From RPQK01 sp041946865 (lineage in GTDB: Bacteria; Acidobacteriota; UBA6911; RPQK01): a stretch of 34,630 bases of DNA. The notes below the pieces were generated by a model, which saw only the letters and a program-made list of their open reading frames with translations, did not search any database and was not told the DNA's origin. Made by a program: the position numbers and the translations under genes. Position 1 is the stretch's first letter, and the number at the start of each line of letters is the position of its first letter. Where the stretch lies: the NCBI GenBank assembly GCA_041946865.1, contig JBHGBF010000104.1, positions 1 to 34,630 of the forward strand, in the 5' to 3' direction. Positions 24,320 through 30,983 of the stretch are shown here, in pieces.

Positions 24320-25444
24320 ATGACACCAACGCCGACTCATTACGAAGCGAGCCTCGAGCGAGACTTGAACCGGATTCGGGAGAAGGTCCGCCAGATGGTC
24401 GAACTGGTGCAGCGGGCCCTGGACGACAGTGTCGAGGCCTTCCTGACGGCCAATCGAGCCAAAGCTTACCTCGTCGTGTTGCGCGATCAGCACATTGACG
24501 AGCTTGAGAGGGAGATCGACCGGCTTTGTCTGGAATTTCTGGTCCGCCAGCAACCCGTGGCTAGCCCTCTTCGCTTTGTCTATGCCACGATAAAGATCAA
24601 TCAGGATCTGGAACGGGTGGGTGATTATTCCGAAAGCATCGCACGCAACAGTCTCAAAATCAGCCACTTAGACTTGAGCTTTGTCCACCCGCGCTTCAGG
24701 CAGATGGCGGGCCTGGCTATTCCGATGCTGCGTGACGCGGTCCGGGCCTTTGTGCAGCAGGACGTCGAGCTGGCGAAGAGGACCATGGAGAGCGAAAACG
24801 AGGTGGACCGTCTGCGTACGCTCGTCAACACTGAAGCGGTCGGATACCAGCAGGAGGGGCGCATTCCGCTGGAAGCCCTGACCCCGCTTCTGACCATTGC
24901 CCGGCGGCTGGAGAGGGTTTCAGATCAGGCGGACAACATCTGCGAGGAAGTGATCTACACCTGCACCGGCCAATACTCCAAGCACAAGGGCCTGGATGTT
25001 TTCCGCGTGCTCTTTGTCGATGAACACAATTCCTGTCTGAGCCAGATCGCCGAGGCGGTGGGCAATTCCCTGGGGCAGCCGAAATTCATGTTCACCAGTG
25101 CCGGTATTAAGCCTGCCCCCATCGACCCTCGCGCCGCGGCGTTTCTGAAAGGGAAGGGCTTTGATGTCACCCGCCAGACCAGCAAGGGGATCGACCAGGT
25201 GCCCAACCTGGAGTATTACCAGGTCGTCGTCGTTTTCGGAAGCAAAACCCGAAGGGCCATCCAGTTGCCGGCCAAGAGCGTTCTGCTCGATTGGTACCTG
25301 GAGGACCCTTGTGAGTTGAGGTCACCTGAGCAGGTGGAAGCGGCTTTCGAGAAGGCCTACGAGTTCGTCGATCGGCACCTGCGAGACCTGACCCAGGCGA
25401 TGTTGGGCGCTGAGATCGAACCGACCCGGATCCTGGGAAGCTGA
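24320..25444 (+). CDS. phoU: PhoU fused to a degenerate low-Mr phosphatase/ArsC-like domain
   Basis: The N-terminal part (about 1-220) is PhoU, the regulator linking Pst transport to the PhoR/PhoB sensor system. Both helical repeats show their metal-binding motifs: LERVGDYSESIARN near 98 and LERVSDQADNICEEV near 198. Residues about 225-335 form a low-molecular-weight tyrosine phosphatase/arsenate reductase-like fold starting VLFVDEHNSCLSQIAEA. In active enzymes this loop is C-x-G-N-x-C-R-S. Here the nucleophile is D234, the Arg is L240 and the Gly is H236, while N237, C239 and S241 remain. The DP loop (WYLEDP) is kept. It should be catalytically dead and may bind phosphate or a phosphorylated partner. 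The gene heads the pst operon; usual PhoU proteins have about 220-240 residues. Confidence 0.88.
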   Translation: MTPTPTHYEASLERDLNRIREKVRQMVELVQRALDDSVEAFLTANRAKAYLVVLRDQHIDELEREIDRLCLEFLVRQQPVASPLRFVYATIKINQDLERVGDYSESIARNSLKISHLDLSFVHPRFRQMAGLAIPMLRDAVRAFVQQDVELAKRTMESENEVDRLRTLVNTEAVGYQQEGRIPLEALTPLLTIARRLERVSDQADNICEEVIYTCTGQYSKHKGLDVFRVLFVDEHNSCLSQIAEAVGNSLGQPKFMFTSAGIKPAPIDPRAAAFLKGKGFDVTRQTSKGIDQVPNLEYYQVVVVFGSKTRRAIQLPAKSVLLDWYLEDPCELRSPEQVEAAFEKAYEFVDRHLRDLTQAMLGAEIEPTRILGS

Positions 25445-25465
25445 ATCCAAACAAAACAGAAAAAG

Positions 25466-26377
25466 ATGGTCTTGAGAGCAAGCTTGAGAATCGGTCTGGC
25501 AGCAGCACTTGCTGTGCTCTTGATCTTCTACGCCGCTTGCGCCCGAAGTGAAGCAGAGAGCGGTACGAGCAAGACGATTATCCAGAACAAAGGGTCGGAC
25601 ACGATGGTCAACGTGGCGCAAGCCTGGGCGGAGGAGTACAGGACCGTGAACCCGGCGGTGGAAGTGGAAGTATCCGGAGGCGGGTCGGGGGTCGGTATTG
25701 CCGCCCTGATCCGCGGAGGCACTGACATTGCCAACGCCAGCCGGGACATCAAGGCGGAAGAGACCCAGGAAGCGCGCCGCTTTACCGGCAAGGAGCCTCA
25801 GGGGTTTGTGGCGGGCTATGACGCCCTGGCTATTTACGTGAACCGGGCCAACCCGCTTGAGGAGATTTCCCTGGATCAACTGGCTGAGATTTTTGTGGAA
25901 GACGGACGTGTCACCAAATGGTCGCAGCTGGGCGTCCGGATCCCTGGTGGCCGCGACGATACAATCGTCCGTGTCAGTCGCCAATCGAGCTCCGGGACCT
26001 ACGACTTTTTCAGAGAAAAGGTTCTGAACAAGCGGGACTTTGAGTTAGGCTCTCTGGACATGAACGGGTCGAAGGAGGTCGTCGAGCTGATCGGAAATGC
26101 TCCGACCGCAATAGGTTATAGCGGAATGGGGTACGCGACCAGTGCGGTCAAGATGCTACGCATTGCGGAAAAGCCGGGTGAACCCGGGGTCGCACCCAGC
26201 GCGGAAACGACTTTGAACAAGACATATCCCATCGCTCGCTCACTCAATCTTTACGTTCTTGGTAAGCCTCAAGGGGCCGTCAAGGACTATATCGACTGGA
26301 TCTTGAGCGACGCTGGGCAAGAGATAGTGAAGGCAAGTGGATACGTTCCAATATCGACCGAAGGCCGGCGAAAGTAG
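25466..26377 (+). CDS. pstS: Phosphate ABC transporter substrate-binding lipoprotein
   Basis: PstS captures phosphate in the periplasm and delivers it to PstCA. The 303-residue protein has a hydrophobic signal sequence ending FYAAC with C25 as the probable lipidated cysteine; the Tyr at -3 is an unusual lipobox residue. Phosphate-binding signatures are NKGSDTM (about 39-45), GGGSGVGI near 73 and SRQSSSGTYDFF near 172. It ends with IDWILSDAGQEIVKASGYVP, the normal PstS end. Only a weak purine stretch precedes the ATG. The 3' end overlaps pstC by 41 bases. Confidence 0.95.
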   Translation: MVLRASLRIGLAAALAVLLIFYAACARSEAESGTSKTIIQNKGSDTMVNVAQAWAEEYRTVNPAVEVEVSGGGSGVGIAALIRGGTDIANASRDIKAEETQEARRFTGKEPQGFVAGYDALAIYVNRANPLEEISLDQLAEIFVEDGRVTKWSQLGVRIPGGRDDTIVRVSRQSSSGTYDFFREKVLNKRDFELGSLDMNGSKEVVELIGNAPTAIGYSGMGYATSAVKMLRIAEKPGEPGVAPSAETTLNKTYPIARSLNLYVLGKPQGAVKDYIDWILSDAGQEIVKASGYVPISTEGRRK

Positions 26378-27347
26378 CGCTGGGGCGGAGCTGTCAGCCC
26401 GGAGCAGCCAGTCGTCAGCCGGCGCTCAGCCGGGCGCTCGGCGCCGGCTGCGCCCGCAGCGTCCACGGTGGGCGGTGATCGGGGAGCAGCTTCTGGAGTT
26501 GATCATCCGCTTCAGCGGCATCAGCGCAATCCTCTTCGTGCTGGCGATTTTTCTCTTTGTGTTTCGCGAAGCACTCCCCGTCCTGGGAAGCGACAGGTTC
26601 AGCCTGGTCCAGTTCTTTACCAGCATCGAGTGGTATCCCACCTCGGTCAAAAACGTCAGGTACGGCGCCCTGGCTCTCATCGCCGGAACCTTCAGCGTCA
26701 CGCTCCTGGCTATGGCTTTTGCCGTCCCGCTCGGGCTCGGAGGGGCGATCTACTTGTCGGAATTCTGCGGTCCCAAGCCCAGAGAGACGCTGAAGGTCGT
26801 GATCGAGCTCCTCGCCGCCATACCGAGCGTGGTCTGGGGATTCATCGGTCTGACCGTAATGAGCAGGCTTCTGGTCGAGTACACGAACGCGCCGGTTGGC
26901 ATAAACATGTTGAACGGGGCCATCATTCTGGCCTTGATGGCGGTCCCCATCATCGTTTCAATCGGCGAGGATGCTTTGAAGGCTGTCCCCGACTCTTACC
27001 GCGAGGCGGGACAAGCCCTCGGCGCAAGCAAGTGGCAGCTCGTTTACCGGGTCTTGTTGCCGGCCGCCAAAAACGGGCTTCTGGCCGCGGTCCTGCTGGG
27101 AGTCGGACGCGCTGTCGGGGAGACCATGGCCGTCCTCATGGCGACCGGACATGCGGTGAACATTCCGCACGGCATTCTAGACGCGATTCGCACCCTGACT
27201 GCCAACATCGCCGCTGAGTTGGGGGAAGCTCCGGTCGGTTCGGAACATTACCGGGTGCTCTTTCTGACCGGTGTTTTGCTGTTCACCATTACCTTTCTGG
27301 TCAATCTCAGCGCTGACCTGGTTATCAGAGGAATCAAGAGGAAGTGA
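26337..27347 (+). CDS. pstC: Phosphate ABC transporter permease PstC
   Basis: One of the two membrane subunits of the phosphate importer. The 336-residue frame has six or so membrane helices from about residue 50 on and the coupling (EAA) motif EDALKAVPDSYREAGQALGA, through which it contacts the PstB ATPases. The first 48 residues are low-complexity (SSAGA repeated, then Arg-rich). The start is GTG 26337, inside pstS, with GAAGG close upstream. An internal GTG near 26475 would drop this tail and start at the first helix, so the start is uncertain. The next gene begins at or just after its stop. Confidence 0.93.
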   Translation: MDTFQYRPKAGESSAGAELSARSSQSSAGAQPGARRRLRPQRPRWAVIGEQLLELIIRFSGISAILFVLAIFLFVFREALPVLGSDRFSLVQFFTSIEWYPTSVKNVRYGALALIAGTFSVTLLAMAFAVPLGLGGAIYLSEFCGPKPRETLKVVIELLAAIPSVVWGFIGLTVMSRLLVEYTNAPVGINMLNGAIILALMAVPIIVSIGEDALKAVPDSYREAGQALGASKWQLVYRVLLPAAKNGLLAAVLLGVGRAVGETMAVLMATGHAVNIPHGILDAIRTLTANIAAELGEAPVGSEHYRVLFLTGVLLFTITFLVNLSADLVIRGIKRK

Positions 27348-27364
27348 CGCCAGGACAGCCCGGT

Positions 27365-28264
27365 ATGCAGACGACAACGCGCTTCACAAAGACCGAGTTT
27401 GCGCGACGCAAGGAATGGTGCGAGGCCGTGGCCCGATGGATTTTCCTCACCATGGCTGTCACGATGATCGTGCCGTTGCTTGCCATCGTCACCTACCTGC
27501 TGGTGAAAGCATGGCCCTCGCTGAGCCTGGAATTCCTGCTTGACGTCCCCCGGAAGGGCATGACCGAAGGTGGAATCTGGCCGGCTTTTGTCGGCACAGT
27601 CTACCTGGTGATCATCTCTCTTGCCGTTGCGACCCCGATCGGGGTCCTTGCGGCAGTCTACCTCAACGAATATGCCAAGGATAACTGGCTTAACCGGGCA
27701 ATCAACCTGGCTGTCATCAATCTGGCCGGCGTGCCGAGCATAGTTCACGCTCTGTTCGGCCTGGGAGCTTTCGTTTACGCGGCGCGGTTCGGTTATTCCA
27801 TCTTGTCGGCTTCGCTGACGCTGGCGATCATGACCCTGCCTGTCATTATCGCGAGTACCCGGGAAGCGCTGGCTTCGGTTCCCATGGCGTTTCGTGAAGC
27901 TTGCTGGAACGTGGGCGCCACACGCTGGCAGACCATCCGCTCGATCGTCCTGCCCAACTCGACGAGCGGAATTCTGACCGGTGTAATCCTCCAAGTCAGT
28001 CGGGCGGCGGGTGAAACGGCCCCGATCATGTTTACCGGGGCGGTCTTCTATAAGGCGGTCGAACGCGGAGACATCTTTGCGTACAGCCTCAACGAGCAGT
28101 GCATGGCCCTTTCAATGCACCTGTACACCATGGCCACCCAGGTCCCGAACGTGAAGGATTCCGTTCCCTATGCCACGGCCGTGGTGCTGCTGGGCTCCGT
28201 GCTTTTGGTTAACGCCAGCGCAATCGCTTTCCGAGTCTGGCTGCGCAGCCGGAAGAAATGGTGA
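27365..28264 (+). CDS. pstA: Phosphate ABC transporter permease PstA
   Basis: Second membrane subunit of the phosphate importer, 299 residues from this start. Six membrane helices are predicted, and the EAA coupling motif is REALASVPMAFREACWNVGA. The conserved APIMFTGAVFY and the late MATQVPN are typical of PstA. Two starts are possible: ATG 27365, preceded by AGGA, or GTG 27344, which overlaps the pstC stop (GTGA). I list the ATG. It is followed after six bases by pstB1 with a GAGGCGGG ribosome site. Differences from PstC in the EAA loop suit two non-identical ATPase partners. Confidence 0.94.
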   Translation: MQTTTRFTKTEFARRKEWCEAVARWIFLTMAVTMIVPLLAIVTYLLVKAWPSLSLEFLLDVPRKGMTEGGIWPAFVGTVYLVIISLAVATPIGVLAAVYLNEYAKDNWLNRAINLAVINLAGVPSIVHALFGLGAFVYAARFGYSILSASLTLAIMTLPVIIASTREALASVPMAFREACWNVGATRWQTIRSIVLPNSTSGILTGVILQVSRAAGETAPIMFTGAVFYKAVERGDIFAYSLNEQCMALSMHLYTMATQVPNVKDSVPYATAVVLLGSVLLVNASAIAFRVWLRSRKKW

Positions 28265-28270
28265 GGCGGG

Positions 28271-29041
28271 ATGTCCCCTGTAACCAAAGAGAAAATCAAA
28301 GTCCAAGATTTGCGCCTCTCCTATGGTCCGAAGGAAGTCCTTCACGGGATTTCCTTCAGCGTTGTTGAGAACGAGATTCTGGGAGTCATCGGTCCGGCTC
28401 AATCCGGAAAAAGCGGTCTTCTGCGCTGCTTGAACCGGACCATAGAACTCGTCCCCGGCGCGAGAGTGTCAGGGACCATCCTGCTCGATGGGAGCGATAT
28501 CCGGCGACCGGGTGTCAACGTGTACGAACTCCGCAGAGCGATCGGAATGGTCTCTCCGCTGCCGGTGGGGCTCCCTCTTTCGATCTATGATAATGTCGCC
28601 TTTGCCCCGCGGGCGGCGGGGCTGAAGAGCAAGAGCGACCTCGATGAAATTGTGGAGCGCTGCTTACGCCAGGCTGCGCTGTGGGACGAAGTGAAGGACC
28701 GGCTCCACAGTCTCGGCACCAGATTGTCGGGTGGCCAGCAACAACGTCTCACCATCGCGCGCGCCTTGTCACACCAGCCGGAAGTGCTTTGTCTGGACGA
28801 GTTCTCGATTGCCATTGACCCGGTGACCACAATGCGTATCGAAGATGTGCTGAAGGAACTGCGCCGGGAAATCACCATCATCCTGGTTACGAACCTGACG
28901 CAGCAGGCGCGTCGCCTCGCCGACCGGACGATGTTTCTCCTCGGCGGCTACATCGTCGAATTGGACCGGAATGAGGTCATCTTTTCGAACACCCCGGCCA
29001 ACCAGAAGACTTACGAGTACGTGAATGGAATCTACGGGTAA
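28271..29041 (+). CDS. pstB: PstB-like ATPase 1, lacking Q-loop Gln and H-loop His
   Basis: An ABC ATPase of the PstB family, 256 residues. Walker A is GPAQSGKS (41-48), the signature LSGGQQQR (152-159) is perfect, and Walker B CLDE (174-177) keeps the catalytic Glu. Other motifs are broken: the Q-loop, normally GMVFQ, is GMVSP (Gln replaced by P96); the D-loop is FSIAID instead of PTSALD; the H-loop is VTN, with N208 (AAC) in place of His. Its own ATP site should hydrolyse poorly. The family-typical end YEYVNGIYG shows the protein is otherwise intact, so it is not a pseudogene. It overlaps the second ATPase gene by 17 bases. I infer that it pairs with PstB2. Confidence 0.92.
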   Translation: MSPVTKEKIKVQDLRLSYGPKEVLHGISFSVVENEILGVIGPAQSGKSGLLRCLNRTIELVPGARVSGTILLDGSDIRRPGVNVYELRRAIGMVSPLPVGLPLSIYDNVAFAPRAAGLKSKSDLDEIVERCLRQAALWDEVKDRLHSLGTRLSGGQQQRLTIARALSHQPEVLCLDEFSIAIDPVTTMRIEDVLKELRREITIILVTNLTQQARRLADRTMFLLGGYIVELDRNEVIFSNTPANQKTYEYVNGIYG

Positions 29042-29825
29042 AGAGCAGATCAGCCGGCCCACAGAATACGCCATTGAAACCCGGGGGCTGAATCTCTGGT
29101 ATGCCGACTTCCAGGCGCTGATCAATATCACGACCCGGATCAGGCACGGCCTGATCACGGCTCTGATCGGGCCCTCAGGTTGCGGGAAAACGACGCTTCT
29201 GCGCTGCTTCAACCGGATCAACGAGCGTTACGCCTCCGTGAGCACGAAAGGTGAGATCGAGATCCTCGGAAAGAACATCTACGATCCCGATGTCTCACTG
29301 GTCGAGCTGCGGAAGGCAGTCGGCATGGTCTTTCAACGGCCCAACCCTCTGCCCATCTCCGTTTACGAAAATGTGGTCTTCGGCCTGCGCCTTCATACTC
29401 CCCGGCGCAACCTGAAGAAGACGGAACTGGATGAGGCAGTCGAGAGCGCGCTGGAAGAAGTCGGGCTCTGGAAAGATCTTAAGGATCGACTGAGCATGAG
29501 GGCCACTGATCTCCAGCTCGAACAGCAGCAGAAACTGTGCATCGCCCGCTTGCTGCCGCTGAAACCCGAGGTGATCCTGATGGACGAGCCGTGTTCCGCG
29601 CTCGACATCGAGGCGACCAGAGCGGTCGAAGAGCAAATGTTCGAGATGCGCGAACGATACACCATCCTGATCGTCACTCACAACATGGCCCAGGCCAGGC
29701 GGGCCAGCGACGAGTGCATTTTCATGCTGCTCGGCCAGCTCGTCGAACACCGTCGCACCGAAGATCTGTTCCTGTCTCCCGAAAACCCCAAGACCGCGGA
29801 GTACATCGAAGGCCGGTACGGGTAA
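29025..29825 (+). CDS. pstB: PstB-like ATPase 2, lacking the LSGGQ signature
   Basis: A second PstB-family ATPase, 266 residues. Walker A GPSGCGKTT (49-57), Q-loop MVFQ (Q104), Walker B LMDE (185-188), D-loop CSALD and H-loop VTHN (H219) are all canonical. Only the signature is altered: LSGGQ reads LQLEQ (163-167; bases 29511-29525), while the flanking QQKLCIAR is kept. In a dimer, this protein's Walker A and H-loop would face the intact LSGGQ of PstB1. That makes one good ATP site from the pair. It ends YIEGRYG, as PstB normally does. It is the last gene of the operon; the heptanucleotide array starts seven bases after its stop. Confidence 0.93.
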   Translation: MESTGKEQISRPTEYAIETRGLNLWYADFQALINITTRIRHGLITALIGPSGCGKTTLLRCFNRINERYASVSTKGEIEILGKNIYDPDVSLVELRKAVGMVFQRPNPLPISVYENVVFGLRLHTPRRNLKKTELDEAVESALEEVGLWKDLKDRLSMRATDLQLEQQQKLCIARLLPLKPEVILMDEPCSALDIEATRAVEEQMFEMRERYTILIVTHNMAQARRASDECIFMLLGQLVEHRRTEDLFLSPENPKTAEYIEGRYG

Positions 29826-29831
29826 CCCCGA

Positions 29832-30019
29832 TTACCAGTTACCAGTTACCAGTTACCAGTTACCAGTTACCAGTTACCGGTTGCCCGTTGCCCGTTACCG
29901 GTTGCCAGTTGCCGGTTACCGGTTGCCGGTTGCCGGTTGCCGGTTGCCGGTTACCGGTTACCGGTTGCCGGTTTGCCGGTTACCGGTCGCCGGGTACCAG
30001 TTAGGTTACCGGTTGCCGG
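29832..30019. repeat. Heptanucleotide tandem repeat array (TTRCCRG)n
   Basis: About 26 units of seven bases follow pstB2 directly. The first six are perfect TTACCAG; later ones are mixtures of TTACCGG, TTGCCGG and TTGCCCG. Variation is concentrated at positions 3 and 6 (A/G). One unit has an extra T (972-979 of the 29 kb block), and a TTAG fragment breaks the array near 30001-30005. There is no spacer-repeat structure, so it is not CRISPR. Short tandem heptamers of this kind are known in cyanobacteria; the function is unclear. Confidence 0.95.
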
Positions 30020-30168
30020 CTTGAGCACGATAGAGGCCTGAGGGGGTCTTCGGGCTTAAAGCGAGAGTGGGTGCTCTGTTCTGGCGACGTTGTGGTGTTC
30101 TTACGCGGCTTACGCTGACGGCGTAAGGCAAGAGTGCTCGGCGAGGGCTTCAGCCGCTCGGAGCCGGC
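30020..30168. other. Non-coding stretch between repeat array and kdsB promoter
   Basis: No gene is visible in this part of the 378-bp gap between pstB2 and kdsB. It holds a small hairpin, CTTACGC-tgacg-GCGTAAG near 30110-30128, without a T-run. Frames open through here are not supported by a ribosome site or by similarity. Confidence 0.4.
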
Positions 30169-30196
30169 TTGCCAAAACCGGACCCGCTGGTATAAC
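30169..30196 (+). promoter_or_regulatory. Sigma-70-type promoter abutting the kdsB start
   Basis: TTGCCA (30169-30174) and TATAAC (30191-30196) are separated by 16 bases and match the consensus at five of six positions each. The ATG of kdsB is at 30204, so transcription would start at or within a base of the start codon. There is no ribosome site between. This predicts a leaderless kdsB transcript, and probably the promoter of the whole Kdo block. Confidence 0.6.
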
Positions 30197-30203
30197 CTAC
30201 CTC

Positions 30204-30983
30204 ATGCGCTTTGTAGGGGTCGTACCGGCGCGTTTTGCATCCACCAGGTTGCCGGGAAAGCCCCTCCTCCAAATCGCTGGAAAACCTCTGATCCAATGGG
30301 TCTACGAAGCGGCTTCCCGAGCCGGTTGTCTGGAAAGGGTTATTGTCGCGACCGACGACGAACGCATTTGGCGCAGCGTGCTCGGCTTCGGTGGCCAGGC
30401 GATGATGACTCGCCGCGATCACCAATCCGGCACAGATCGCGTGGCTGAGCTGGCGTCCTGCATTGATGCCGATGTCTTTGTGAACGTACAGGGCGACGAG
30501 CCTCTGATCGCCGCGAGCACGATCGAGGCCGTCTGCCGGCCGTTCACCTTGAACCCGGCGCTTGAGGTCGCAACTGCCCGGATTCGAATCAAGGACCCGG
30601 AGGAGGCCGGAAAGCCGCAAGTCGTCAAGGTCGTCACGGACGCGGCGGGGCATGCCCTCTACTTTTCACGGTCATTGATCCCTTTTCCGCGGCGTGAGCC
30701 CGCAACCTGGTATAAGCACATCGGGATATACGCCTACCGAAGACAGTTTCTGCTGGCTCTCGGGGAGATGCAATCCTCCCCTTTGGAAACGACGGAGTGT
30801 TTGGAGCAGCTGCGCTTTCTCGAGAACGGGCATGTGATAGAGGTCGTGGAAGTCACCGAGGACAGCCTGGGAATCGATACGCCCGAGGACTTGGAGCGTG
30901 TCAGGCCTCTTTTGCAGAATAGGCCGACCGACAACAGCTCAAACCACAACCACCGACCGTCCCAAAGGGGGGAGGAGAAGTAA
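30204..30983 (+). CDS. kdsB: 3-deoxy-manno-octulosonate cytidylyltransferase
   Basis: KdsB activates Kdo with CTP to CMP-Kdo, the donor for lipopolysaccharide inner core. The 259-residue protein has the family N-terminus VGVVPARFASTRLPGKPL, TDDERI, the substrate motif DHQSGTDRVAEL, VNVQGDEPLI and, later, WYKHIGIYAYRR. The C-terminal 20 or so residues (after RPLLQNR) are polar and non-conserved. The ATG at 30204 matches the family start; longer frames from 30090 have no conserved residues. Its stop shares a base with the pyrG start (TAATG), so the two are coupled. Confidence 0.95.
   Translation: MRFVGVVPARFASTRLPGKPLLQIAGKPLIQWVYEAASRAGCLERVIVATDDERIWRSVLGFGGQAMMTRRDHQSGTDRVAELASCIDADVFVNVQGDEPLIAASTIEAVCRPFTLNPALEVATARIRIKDPEEAGKPQVVKVVTDAAGHALYFSRSLIPFPRREPATWYKHIGIYAYRRQFLLALGEMQSSPLETTECLEQLRFLENGHVIEVVEVTEDSLGIDTPEDLERVRPLLQNRPTDNSSNHNHRPSQRGEEK

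Noticed and set aside
28271..29041. pstB1 as a decaying pseudogene
   Set aside because: The frame is intact, the signature and Walker motifs are kept, it has a good ribosome site and is coupled to pstB2, and the lesions complement those of PstB2.
29832..30019. CRISPR array
   Set aside because: Units are seven bases and contiguous with no unique spacers, and there are no cas genes.
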